DNA of 64,000 nucleotides from Coriolopsis trogii. Taxonomy: Eukaryota; Basidiomycota; Agaricomycetes; Polyporales; Polyporaceae. Below, one piece after another: positions 45,631-56,238 of this stretch. The notes below the pieces were generated by a model. That model was not told where the DNA came from. It ran no database searches and saw only the letters and a list, made by a program, of their open reading frames with translations. Numbering within the stretch: position 1 is the stretch's first letter; the number at the start of each line of letters is the position of its first letter. The stretch is taken from positions 2,604,001 through 2,668,000 of the forward strand of contig JAHYIO010000036.1 in NCBI GenBank assembly GCA_020543525.1, written 5' to 3'. The position numbers and the translations under genes are program-made.

Positions 45631-46681
45631 ATGATATACTCAGCTTTCTTCTATGGGACGCTCATGCATTCGTCCATCCTGCGGAGAGTCATTGGACATG
45701 AGGGCAGTCAGCTCGAGATTTGCCCGGCGGTCCTCCTCGTGAGTCTGAATCTGACCAATCTCGCGGCCTACTCCTAACAGCGCCCCTCCAATATCAACTG
45801 TTTCCTGAAAGGAATTGGGGAGAGGAGCGAATACTCCCAAGACCGCGAGAGGAGCGAATACTCCCAAGACCGCGAGATTGTGTGCATGCTTCGAACTCTC
45901 GAACAGAAATTGACATGTTTCACAGGAACACACTCGCCACAAGATCAAGGTATGCTGCCCATCGTCTTCGGAAGAGTATATGGAGTCGCAAGCCAACGCG
46001 CCAACGCAATGTGAAGCACGCAGACTATCCTGGCGTACTTCCCTACACGCAAAGCCGTCGACTCTTCGTCTCATCCGGACGCGACGTCGAGCCTGAGCTT
46101 TCGCCCGAAGAACGCACAGTCCGCGGGACGTTTGTCAAAGGCCTCTCCGAAAATGACATCAGGCTGCTTGATCTCTTCGAAGGAGACGTAGGCCCTGTCT
46201 CGTTACGCTCCCGGTATCTGTCTGTACTGATGCATCGGACACTCGCCAGGAATACACACGCGAGAATGTACCCGTTCACCTCCTCGGACCGCTCACACCC
46301 CTTGCGTCCACCCCCATCCCGCGCGCAGGTACCACCCAGCCTACCCCGACCCCGACAGACGCATACGTCGTCCCCTCCCACGCGCGCTCCCTCCCGCCGC
46401 TCGACGCGCTCCCCCCTCCCCTCCCCGCCCAGACGTACATCTGGGCCGGCGGGCTGGACCAACTGAGCCCGGAGCTCTGGTCCTACGACGACTTTGTGCG
46501 CGAGAACGCGCACAAATGGGTCGGGACGGGCGAGCGCGACGATTACTACGTCGAAGTCGACCGCAGGCGGGAGATGGACGGGAAGACGCTCCGGACCGAG
46601 CTCGTCGATGCCGGCAGTGCTCCAGGCGCGGTCGGGGGAGGCGGAGGGCAGGCGGTGATAGTCGAGCTCAGGGATCCCTGA
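45631..46681 (+). CDS. AIG2-like / gamma-glutamylcyclotransferase-fold protein
   Basis: Four exons: 45631-45738, 45926-45949, 46017-46187, 46250-46681 (244 residues). AFFYGTLMHSSILRRVIG contains the YGTL substrate-binding motif. HADYPGVLPY, ERTVRGTFVKGLSENDIRLL with the conserved LDLFEGDEY (catalytic Glu region) complete the gamma-glutamylcyclotransferase fold of the AIG2 family. In the known enzymes this fold releases 5-oxoproline from gamma-glutamyl amides or amines; the substrate here is not determined. The C-terminal half includes a Pro-rich insert, then AQTYIWAGGLDQLSPELWSY and FVRENAHKWVG, typical of the fungal version. Intron 1 (187 nt) is lengthened by an exact 27-bp tandem duplication. 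The gene diverges from methionyl-tRNA synthetase. Confidence 0.88.
45820..45873 (+). repeat. Exact 27-bp tandem duplication in an intron
   Basis: The 27-base unit that begins GAGAGGAGCGAATACTCCCA occurs twice, back to back and identical (45820-45846, 45847-45873), in the first intron of the AIG2-like gene. Perfect identity suggests a recent duplication or an assembly artefact. Confidence 0.92.
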
Positions 46682-47776
46682 AGACTGAATGGGGACCGTT
46701 GGGGCCGAAGCGTTGGAGGCTTGAACGAGAAGCGTTGCAGGCGTCCCGCATATCGTTTGATCACAGCACAGGGCGGAATAGAACTATAGAGTGTGCGCAT
46801 GAGGTTGTCTGTGGGTCAATGTCGTACATGTCCAACGCGATCTCCGGTGGACCCGCCAGCTCGGAGACTCTGAAGCTCGGAAACACATGTCCCTGCTTTG
46901 ACGATATCGATGACACAGAGGGCGTCGGTGTGCGCACATCAACGTAGGCGGCGGTATGTCCCCCGGAGTCACTCAATCCATCAAGTACGGGAACAAAGCA
47001 TCATGAAATTGAGAACAGCGCCAGCCGCAAGCGAAAAACACATGCACAAGAGAACACGACGGTAGTACTAGCACTAGTAGCTATGATCCACAGACTAAAC
47101 TCGCTACAAAGATACGTAACGCCACGACGAGTGGCACCCCTATGACGACCACGGCGAGTATTCGTACAGCAGACTAAACGTTGCAAAACAAAACAACAAA
47201 TCACAAACGAAGCGAAGAAAGCTATAGCAAGACATTGTGTGGGAACGGAGACTGGGAGGCGATATTCGGACTAGGGGGACACATATGGCCGGAGAATAGA
47301 ATAGTGTGAGAGGAGATTATGAGAGAAGAGTTTGAGAGGAGAGTCTGAGAGGAGTGTGTGGTTTGTGTGCGTTAGTGGGTCGTGTTTGAGTTTGGGTGGG
47401 AGACAGGAGAGAAGCATATCAGGCGAGAAAAACAACTCGAGACTTCTAAACGCGACGAGCGACGACGGCGTAAGCAACGAGAAGAACAGATTCGACGTAC
47501 ATAGCGCGAGGGGGAAACAAGCAAGATAGAGCGTGACAACAAGTTTTTCGAGCACGACAACGTAATCAGAACTTCGAGATCAAGCAACGAATCAAAGCGA
47601 CTGTTCATATGGGTCGTTCAGATGGGCGGTCATGGGGTTTCGTGGAACGTCAGGCGAGAGAGCGAGGATTTGGCGGCTGGCAGTTGTTCTTCCCGACACA
47701 CTCAGCGAAGTTCTGGTGTTCGAACAGCGCATCGCGTAGTGGCCGAGGCGTCTTCTTGACGACTGTGATGCTTGGA
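46682..47776. other. Convergent intergenic region with a purine-rich tract
   Basis: This is the 3' UTR space of the AIG2-like and forkhead genes. At about 47308-47365 the plus strand is almost all purine, with repeated GAGAGGAG-like words, so the minus strand carries a matching CT-rich tract, probably in the forkhead 3' UTR. No gene was recognised. Confidence 0.5.
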
Positions 47777-50067
47777 TTACATGCGCGAGGGAGAGGAGCT
47801 GGAGGAGGAGCTCGTGTCTCTGCCCCCTTGGGGATGACCTTGACGAGATGAGCCCTGCACGAACATCTGCGACCCGCCCGGAGTCGGGTTGCCCCTAGGC
47901 ACAAAGCGCCCGGCAGCGTCGCGCAGTTGGTTGAACCCGGGGAGGGACGGGAGTTGCGGGAAATGAGTTGCACCCATGTTATTCGGGACGGTGTTAGAGC
48001 GCGTCGGCTGGTGGCGCATATGGCTGCCTTCCGACGGCGGAAAGCCACTAGCGCTGGTGGTCGGGCGCGGCTGAGGCGGCGGGAGGAAAAGTCCTTCGTG
48101 GCTCTGGAAGCCCTCAGAGGGACGACCACCGAAAGAGGGTTGGCCGAAGATGCCCATACCAGTAACTCCAAAGGCAGGCTGTCCAAAAGACGGTTGGCCG
48201 AACGTCGCAGACGCCTGACGAGACCCCAGGGGGGCCAAGTTGGGGAGAGACGAGGGCGCCGTGTCACGCCGAGTAGGAAGGGGCTGATTGCCCTGAGCGT
48301 ACGGAGAGTTGCCCCGCCTAGCTGCGCTGCGGGCAGCAGAGCGCGTGTTTCTAGGCTGTCCGACCTGTCGGCCCATCTGCTGGAGCACAGGGTCGATGGG
48401 GATGCCGGGTGTGGAGAGGGGCGAAGAGTGGGATTCATCTTCGTCCATGCCTTCCTGGGAGCTGTCGCCTTCGTCAACACCCTCCTGAGCTTCAAGGGCC
48501 TTCTGGGCTTCCGCCTCAGCTTCTCGTTCAGCCTCTTCCAAGCGCCTGCGGGCCTTGGAACGGGGAGATCTGCGCTTGCGGGGCCGCTTGAGCCCAGGCC
48601 CCTCCGAGTAATCGACAGTCCAATAGGCTCCCTTGCCAGGTTCCGTGATAGGCTTCGGCTCGCGACGGAAACATTTGTACAAGGACAAGTTGTGGCGGAT
48701 GGAGTTCTGGATGGACGTGTGTGTGAGCGTGTGGCGTACAACACCAAATAGATACAACACGCACCTGCCAGGACTTGTCGTTGCTGTTGTCGCGGAACCA
48801 TTCGAACCTGTCCTCGAGGGCGCGGTATATCTCCTGAAGGGTAAGACGTCTCTCTGGGCTACCAAGGATGGCGAGCTGCGATAGAGTTGGGATGGACTGT
48901 CCGGGACGTTCGCCAGGGGGAGGGTCTGCAAGAGCGTTGAGGCTCAGCTCCATGTCAGGGCTGAGGCCGAGGATGCGGCGAATGTCGTCGTCCGTAGCGG
49001 CAGGAATGTACGCATCGTCGCCAACGTTGATAATGTGAGGCTCGGACTGGTCATACACGTAATTCTCGAAGTCTTGCTGTGGCGGGGCAGGTGGAGGAGG
49101 CAAGTGGATGCGTGTTTGACCAGGAACGAATGGGCTGTTGTCATCTGGGTACATCGCGTGGCGCGGCTGCATCATGTCGGAAGGATGGGTCAATGGCGGC
49201 ATGTGCATCGGCCCCGGGGGCCCTCCCATGGTCATCGACTGACCGCCCACAGTTGCGTATGTGTGCGTCCGTGGGCGGTAGTAGGCATTGTAGGCTGCGA
49301 CGGGGTCCGTGCCAAAGCGGCCATGTTCCATGCCCACGCGGCGGAATTGTTCATCGTAGGCCGGGTAGTGGACAGGATTGAACCCTGGAGGAGGGATACC
49401 GCCTTGACGCAGGGGAAACACGTCGTGCCCATGCAGAGGGGGGTTGCGAGGAGGCGAACCAGTACTTACGACACCACTCGACGCGCTCCCGTGGCTGCTA
49501 CCGCTATGACCGCCCCGATGGTCGCTTACGCCGCTACCGTTGGACCCAGTGGGGCTGCTACCGTTGCTGTTGCGCCTGAACGGGGGCTGAAAGCGAATCA
49601 GATAAGTAAACGCCCTGATCCGATAAGCTTGGGGGACGTACGCCGTATGGTGTCGTCGAGGCCACCGACGACTGAAAGGCAGGATGAGAGTGCGCCACAG
49701 GGTGAGTGTAGAGGACATCGGGGGCGGTTTGGACGTAATGGGGCTGCTGGGAGTGCTGGGAATGGGTCTGGGGGTTGAAGGGAGGGTCGTCGACGAAAAC
49801 TGTGGCGGGCGCAGATTCTGCGCGATGCTGGGGGAACGGAGGGGGATTTTGGGTTGTGTAAGGTGCGCGCGGACCACCGTATGCTGGCTGAGCCCGCCCT
49901 GGGGGATGAGAGTGCTGAGACGCACTCCCATCGTCGTCAGAGACAGAACTCGAACCAGAACTGTCGCGACGATATTGTGGGTCCGGAGGGCTAGCGGAGG
50001 ACGGCAGGGTGCCAGAGTTGTTGGAGGTGAACGCGTAGAAGCGCCCTGAAGAAGCGTTTGTGTCCAT
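47777..50067 (-). CDS. Forkhead transcription factor
   Basis: Three exons: 49642-50067, 48765-49586, 47777-48706 (725 residues). A long Pro/Gln/His/Ser-rich N-terminal region (1 to ~370) precedes the forkhead winged helix: [55 protein letters not shown] (recognition helix, NSIRHNLSL at about 417-425) and [12 protein letters not shown] basic stretch [18 protein letters not shown] follows directly and would serve as nuclear signal and wing contact. The rest is disordered, with repeated [12 protein letters not shown] segments. An intron splits the DNA-binding domain just before NSIRHNLS. It is a nuclear DNA-binding regulator; the target genes cannot be told. A GTAAGT inside exon 2 (about 49472) was not used because the frame reads through. 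Confidence 0.9.
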
Positions 50068-50658
50068 GTTTGGCAATCGACCAATGAGGGAAAAAGCCGA
50101 TGGGGGTCAACGTGAGAGAGTCTATCGTCGCCAAATCCGGTTCTATCTCTAGACGAGTTACTGGATTCGGCGAAAAAATAAGGGGCGGGTTGTGGGACGA
50201 GGGGGAAGGGGATGAGAAACCTCCAAACAGAGCAAAATATGTGGGCGTACGTGGGATGGAAGCTGGGCAAAGATGCGAGCGGGGCCGAGTGCACTCACCT
50301 ACGCCTACATTACGCCTTCATCCCGTCCGCTCTCTTTCACTGTCGAGAAGAAAGGTGGGGGCACAAAGGACGGGATGCGCATCAGGTAGCCATCATTGTG
50401 CCACTCGGTGTATCCCGGCCTCCTTTATGCCCTTCGGCTACAAGTAAATGTGCCTGCGATGCATGCCTGATACTCGGCTCCCCCATCACATCGAGGCGGG
50501 TGTCTTCAAGACGGTGGCAGGCGTCGTTGACGGATGCGTTTCAAGTCCCGTCCTCACGAGCCCCACAAGGACGAACAGTCCCGAAAAGGCAAGTGTTCCA
50601 GAACGTCTCTGCGACATTGATTTCGAGTGGCACCCCCATGGACAGTGCACCAGGTGGA

Positions 50659-50696
50659 AGCCTACCGTGCAACAGTCCATTTGTGCACGGTAGGCT
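50659..50696. repeat. Perfect 13-bp inverted repeat (hairpin), 12-nt loop
   Basis: AGCCTACCGTGCA (50659-50671) and TGCACGGTAGGCT (50684-50696) are exact reverse complements around the loop ACAGTCCATTTG. The stem has no mismatch and lies in a gene-free region. It could be an RNA hairpin, a small MITE end pair, or a protein-binding palindrome. Confidence 0.9.
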
Positions 50697-51281
50697 CCCG
50701 TCTTTGGGTCTACACAGAGGAGACGACGATAACCATCACTCACCTGTGCAATTTGCTATGGCGTGCGGACGGTTGTTGACGTTCCATTATGTGGAGATAC
50801 CAGCTGCAGTTGAGCATTTGGCCATCCAACTATGGCCTTATGCAACCTTGGCGGGCGATGCACGGGTCGAAAAGCCGTGGTTAGACAGTGCGAGTCCGAC
50901 GATCCGTGGACTGTCCCGGCTGTATCCATCAGACGCCCGTAGAACGCGACATTGACAGCCGCAGTGCATGCTCACAGCCGTGGCTGCGACTCTCAGCGTA
51001 GCTACCTTGATAGAAAGAGTGATATATGACATGGCAAGCGCGAAGGAAGCTGGATGTCGAGATCAAGATGGATGTGGACGAGAACAAAGACAGGAGAAGG
51101 ACGAACCAGTGACCGTGCGTTTTGGGAGGTTTGCACGATCGGTGCCTTTCTCCTCCCTTTGCACAGCTTTCCGTCCATGTCTTGAATCTGCTCTACCACC
51201 TCCTAGGACCTCCTTTGCTGCTACACTCGTCGGTTGCCTAAACCGACCCCTCGTCTCCCTCAAGCAATCAATCTGTCTTCT

Positions 51282-51325
51282 CATGCTTATCCTCTACTCT
51301 TCGCATGCTTATTCTCTACTCTTCG
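51282..51325. repeat. 22-bp tandem duplication
   Basis: CATGCTTATCCTCTACTCTT plus CG is repeated directly once with a single C/T change (51282-51303 and 51304-51325). It is pyrimidine-rich and intergenic. Confidence 0.85.
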
Positions 51326-52235
51326 CAGTACTATCGTCGTCGAGCTGTCCTCACGACTGCGACCTCGCTGGTTCTGCCTTGCACGTCAGACCGTTCGGAC
51401 TCGTCTTCTGGGATCATCAATTCAAGAAATAGAAGAAAGACGAACACAGGAGGATACGACCAGTACATCCGTCCGTCACCCTAACTATGTGTCGTGTCCA
51501 CTCTGGAGTCCCGAGAGGACATTCGCCACATCATTGGGACCTGGTCATTATTGGTGAGCACCTCCTCCATGTACGACGTAGCATATAGCAATCCTTTTGC
51601 CTCGGACACACCCATACCTCCTGTCCCCGTTCGCGGGCTCACATATCCGCAATCGTTGATCTCCCCGACGTTGCTCTTCTCCGCGGCCTTGTACTATTTG
51701 ACACTCCGAGAACCTCACTTGGCATGGCGAACATCTTTGCAACAATCCCAAACGTCGCACGACTGCTGTCAAATTGACGTGCTGTCTACGACGCTGGCAT
51801 AACTCTCTGTGACGCACTTCGCTTGTGTCCTCTTAGTCTCGAAAAATGCACGTCTATGGTCCGGAGGGTTTCCGTATCACATCTCACACCCGTTGCGAGA
51901 TTCGCATGGAGGTACATACCCATCACATCTATGCATACTACTACTAGTCCAACAGAGTTTTGCCATCGTGAAAGCTCATATTCCTGAGATCAACAATCAC
52001 CAGTTATAGCGGTGATCTATCTATTCCTGAACATTACATATTTACCACATCCAATAGTCCCGGTTGTCGAAACTGGCAAGTATTACATAGATATGGTATA
52101 ACACAAATTGTCCCTAGTACAGTACAACTACGCAGCATTATGTGTGCGATGAAACTAGGGAACCTCACTTCAACCATCTGAAGTACCGAGCGTCCAGTCA
52201 ACTGACTGGTAACAAGATACCCCAGAAAGAGGAAG

Positions 52236-52423
52236 GATCCCCCGACGACGCAAGCCAACAGTGCAGTAGCAAGGTCATCGCGTCCCCGCGTTGCAAGCAG
52301 AGCGCGAGGAACAAGGGCTGAAAAAATTAGATAACCAATAATAGAGGCGGTGCCTCTATAATAGTGGTTAAACTATTAAGAACAGATACTACACTTGATC
52401 TAAGCCAAAAGGCCAGAGTGGTG
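52236..52423 (-). ncRNA. U2 spliceosomal snRNA
   Basis: On the minus strand the 5' part reads GGCCTTTTGGCTTAGATCAA followed by GTGTAGTATCTGTTCTTA. This is the universally conserved U2 5' domain with the branch-point recognition sequence GTAGTA (about 52390-52395). Stem IIa (TAATAGTTTAACCACTATTA) and stem IIb (ATAGAGGCACCGCCTCTAT) follow, then the Sm site AATTTTTT (about 52322-52329) and GC-rich 3' stems. The 5' end is placed about nine bases before GGCC by analogy with other U2 RNAs; the 3' end is approximate. U2 pairs with intron branch points in the spliceosome. A TATA box sits about 30 bases upstream, as expected for a pol II snRNA gene. Confidence 0.93.
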
Positions 52424-52448
52424 AGGAAACTTGATGCTCGAGCGTGGC

Positions 52449-52456
52449 TTATATAT
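52449..52456 (-). promoter_or_regulatory. TATA box of the U2 snRNA gene
   Basis: The minus strand reads TATATAAG about 30 bases before the inferred U2 5' end. Two copies of ATGCTCGAG (52434-52442 and 52455-52463) flank it and might be promoter elements. Confidence 0.65.
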
Positions 52457-52463
52457 GCTCGAG

Positions 52464-53593
52464 TCCTGCGCACGGACCAGGTGCCTTGGCGTCTGTTTTA
52501 TACAACGCCAAGTCTGCTTGAATTGGCAGGCTGAAGCTTTGGAACCTAACAGAGACAAACATTATCACAGCGCTCCTGAGTCTCGGCCCGCACCTTCTCA
52601 CGTCTTCCCGCCTGCATGTCTCACTCGGAGTACTCCATGGCGTTTTGTTTCAAAACCTTGAACCTTGACACTACACTTAGCTGCACGAGAACACGCCTTT
52701 TCACGATCACGGGATTCGTGAAAACCGGTCCTCTCAGACGAGTCGCGCAAGGGTCGTACTGCCGGTAGTTCCTATCAAGTTGAATTATCCAAGTTGCCGA
52801 TGCGTGACAATGGTATGACGTCGGATCCCCAGCCCTGCGCACTCCCCAGAAGCATTAATCATGACCAACGCTGCTCATTTCGTGGAAAGATAAGTGGCAT
52901 TTCGCAATGTATCACTGGCTTCTATACCCAATATACGGCTCGGCAGTGTAGCGGCACTGAATGCATCCAGGTGTATGTTGGCTACACGCTGTCGCGCATA
53001 TTTAGAGGCATAGAAGGCGGTTGCTGGGTACGTGTCTGGAATGGACCCGATTAAGGTGCGGCGGACGACCAGTGCGCTCGCACTGGAGACTGCGGGACTC
53101 TGTTGCAGCTGTACGTCCCATATAATGTCTTCGCGAAATCTATGCAGCTGCTCTCCACGGAGTCTGTTCAGCAACATGCCGATCGGATAAACCGCGGATC
53201 TGGTACGTAGATCATACCATAAGATGTGTAGGAACTTGAACGGGTTGGCGCGACGATGATCCCTGCAGACTCGATTGAATCCGGGCAGCAGTTATGGATG
53301 ATCATAGCTAATAGTTGGAAACTCTTGCAAGACGTTAGATCTATAGACCCGAGTTACGTAGACGGCAGCCTCTAAAATTTGTTGCTATATCGGTTATTAC
53401 TGACAGCATGATCGCTCTCTCACAGCGTGGTTGGCGTGGGCGCTGTCGATACCCGCCCCTTGACGCTTCCCCACCGGCACCCCTTATAGCTAAATGTACT
53501 TGTCGCAGCCGTCCCCTGCGCGACTCTCAGGCCAGGTCCCCCTCTCCTTCTCTCTTTGCTCGCGACCTCCCTTCGTCCCCGCCACATGTAGCC
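52464..53593. other. Intergenic region between U2 snRNA and a DUF6534 gene
   Basis: This stretch holds the distal promoter of the U2 gene and the promoter of the plus-strand DUF6534 gene; the last ~200 bases are C/T-rich. GCTTTGGAACCTAACAGAGA near 52535 resembles a stretch near 55912 (GCTTTGGATCCTAACAACCA), a possible short dispersed motif. No gene was recognised. Confidence 0.45.
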
Positions 53594-55736
53594 ATGACCG
53601 AACTCGATGGTGTCAACCTCGACCTGACGTTCGCACCTCTCCCTCTCCCGTGGACGCGCTGAGCCGGTCGCTTACTGGATGTGATGTAGGATTGGTGTCA
53701 TCTTCGCGGGTTTGGTCGCGATAGCCTGGTGCGTGGTCGTTTCTGCTCGCGTATGCGCTTCTCCTCACGCGCATCTCGTCCTTGTAGTCTGTTCGGAGGT
53801 ATGTGCCCAACTTGATCAAGAATGTGAGACATCGTCCTCACTCGCGGCGCTAGTCACCACTGCGCAGTGTGGCTGGTATTTCAGGCATTACCCTCAAGAC
53901 CGACTACTTACCAAGTTCTTGGTACGTCACTACATTCTCACAATACCCTTGTCGATGCACATCCGACCCCGAAACATCAATCTTCGCAGGTTGTGGTCGT
54001 GTGGCTTCTTGACGCGATACATCTTGGTCTCTATGTCTCCACCAGTGCGTTTCCCCCGTGCTTGCCGAGCTATCCGTGTGTGCTCAGTAGGCGCAGTATA
54101 CATATATCTCGTCAACAAGAAGGCTCGGTACTATCGCCAGGATCCGCTTCCATGGTGAGGAATTCGGTCTCAAGCTCCGCGACCGCTCTTTTCATGCTTG
54201 AGATGCTGCAGGACAGCCAATGTCCAGCTACTCTGTAATGTACAGCTCTCCTCTTCTGGCTGTTGTCGCGAACTCAACGTATCTCGGTGACAGGCGTTTG
54301 CCATAGGACTGATACAATCGTAAGTGAGATTGCATATATTGGACATGTGCGCGTAATCAGGTCATCTCCCCCGTTTCAGGTTCTACGCATCTCGCATCTG
54401 GACATGTGAGCTCTCTGGTGTCGTTGTGATGTGTCCGTTTCGCTCACTCCATGTAGTGAGCAAGCACAAGCCGCTGTTGGTGGTCATGGTACGTTAGCTC
54501 GCTGCTGCCCTCTCGGGTCTGGCTAACGCCTTTGCTCAGATTGTCTTCATCGCGGGCACATGGGGTAAGCCGAGGAACTCTGTTGTGTTCTTCTGATGAA
54601 TGACCCTCGTTGCGCCCAGTTTCTTCAATAGGTGCGTTCGGAAGATGGATCAATGCATGTATGCTGACCATCTATTCGTCCAGTTCTGTTCGTCAAGACG
54701 TATGTTCTTTATTGTTCAGGCAAAATGTGTATCCTCACCGTCGAGCGACAGCATCTTGACGAAGAATGTCGTCGACTACATTCACCTTTCTGTGCGTGAT
54801 GAGACCTGCCATATAGACCACGCTATATTCATTTTTCTGCCAGTCGTACGACATTGCCTTGAATTCGTTGAGCTGTTCGACGGACGTGCTGCTGTGCGGT
54901 GCCCTGGTTTACTTGCTTTCGACTTCCCGCACGGGTACGCAAGGGTATGTGCTCGGGTCTTTTCTCATTTCCATTGGTCTCTCATCTTTCATATAGGGCA
55001 GACCAGTTGATTAATAGATTGGTGACTGCGATCCTGACATGTGCATGTTTCGACTATCGCTAAACCTTGCGCTACAGATGTTCTACACAGTCAACACAGG
55101 CCTGTTGACGAGGTACGTTGTTGGTGACTTGTATGCATTGTATGCGCTGAAATGCCACTCAGCATATTCGCCATCTCGTCGTTGGTCATGGTCGTGACCC
55201 TCCCCACCACGTCTCTGTTTGTGATGTTCTACTACATCGGCACACGGCGTAAGTGGCGCATTCAGATGGGTTCTTGTATTATCCCATTGAGCCGGCGTGC
55301 CGCACAGTATACTCCGTCTCCCTTCTTGCCACTCTGAATGCTCGCCTCGAGCTTCGAATGCAGGCGGAGCACATGGGTCACCGTTCCTTACCAGAGATCC
55401 AGGTGACAACGCATGTCGTCACTAACAAGCGATCGAACCAGCTCTCCGCGGTAAGCCCTAGCTTTCTGTTGCCTCCAGGAACTAAAATCTCATTGATCGT
55501 AGCTGCTCAGACCCGACATCGCCCTGGATGTCGCCTCGCTGAATCCGGCCGGGTCTTCGACGACGGCGGATGACTCTGCGGGAATCGTGACGCCCGGACC
55601 ATCCCCTGTACAATGCATGGGCGGTCAATGTTTCCCAGTGTCAGAGGGCGATTTCGGGTTTGCGAAGTACTGGGTGGACGATGCCCCGGGTGCTCGGACT
55701 ACTGTCGAGGCTCCGTATGATGAACCGAACAGTTAA
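53594..55736 (+). CDS. DUF6534-type fungal membrane protein
   Basis: Twenty exons: 53594-53649, 53690-53728, 53788-53798, 53854-53921, 53990-54044, 54097-54154, 54212-54239, 54294-54319, 54380-54405, 54457-54488, 54540-54564, 54620-54631, 54684-54699, 54752-54791, 54844-54944, 54997-55021, 55078-55112, 55163-55248, 55308-55450, 55503-55736 (371 residues). About seven membrane helices are visible: PIGVIFAGLVAIAWCLFGVT, VVVVWLLDAIHLGLYV, AFAIGLIQSFYASRIWTL, LLVVMIVFIAGTWG, SLSCSTDVLLCGALVYLL, FYTVNTGLLTSIFAISSLVM and TSLFVMFYYIGTRLYSVSLL. The RADxLINRL-type loop (GADQLINRL) and LATLNARLELR are DUF6534 hallmarks. The cytosolic tail carries acidic and Ser/Thr-rich parts. The function is unknown; these expanded proteins have receptor-like topology. 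The first intron (40 nt) is the shortest used here. Exon lengths match the paralogue at 38587-40511. Confidence 0.85.
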
Positions 55737-56238
55737 CCGGAAATTGAACTGATCGAGGGACTCGAACGCGGCTGGCTATCTTACTGTATGATACGATACA
55801 CGGACTATTCTCGCGCACACGATAATCATTAATTAGTCAGTAAGTAGTGGGCTTCACGCAAGCATATACGGCACTGACGGTTATTCGATACCCTCAGACT
55901 GATGCTCAGAATGAAAGCGGCGGCTTTGGATCCTAACAACCACAAACAACTGCCAGCCTCCTTCCCTCCTGCCACCACTGTCGATTCTCGACATTCCTTG
56001 CACGTATCTCATGAATACGGGTTCAGCCAACGACACACCCGACTTCGTGGTATGTGGACACCGGCATGGCGGCTTCATGCAAACGGCGCGCTCATATCAT
56101 CCTTTCATATCGACTGATCCCAGGTGAAACGGAAGCGAAAGCGATCCTATCACGCTATAGACCCATGTCTTGGCTTTTATCGCGATATTGCTTCCTCACC
56201 GGCGAGCACGACGCTGTTAGGTGCATATTCATCGTCGG
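55737..56238. other. Intergenic region between two plus-strand genes
   Basis: This stretch holds the 3' UTR of the DUF6534 gene and the promoter or 5' UTR of the next gene. A 62-codon frame at 56054-56242 could be an upstream exon, but no motif supports it. Confidence 0.45.

Larger units (their letters stand above)
50068..52235. other. Intergenic region, about 2.2 kb
   Basis: The left part is the forkhead promoter. A perfect 13-bp hairpin (50659-50696) and a 22-bp tandem duplication (51282-51325) are listed separately. A 247-codon plus frame (50212-50955) lacks motifs and spans the hairpin. No convincing gene was found. The right end is 3' of the U2 snRNA. Confidence 0.45.

Noticed and set aside
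47650..48801. 383-codon minus frame overlapping the forkhead gene
   Set aside because: It runs in another frame over the forkhead exon 3; the forkhead domain and its splice junction fix the real frame.
50212..50955. 247-codon plus frame
   Set aside because: It has no recognisable motif, mixed composition and spans a perfect hairpin; there is no start context or splice support.
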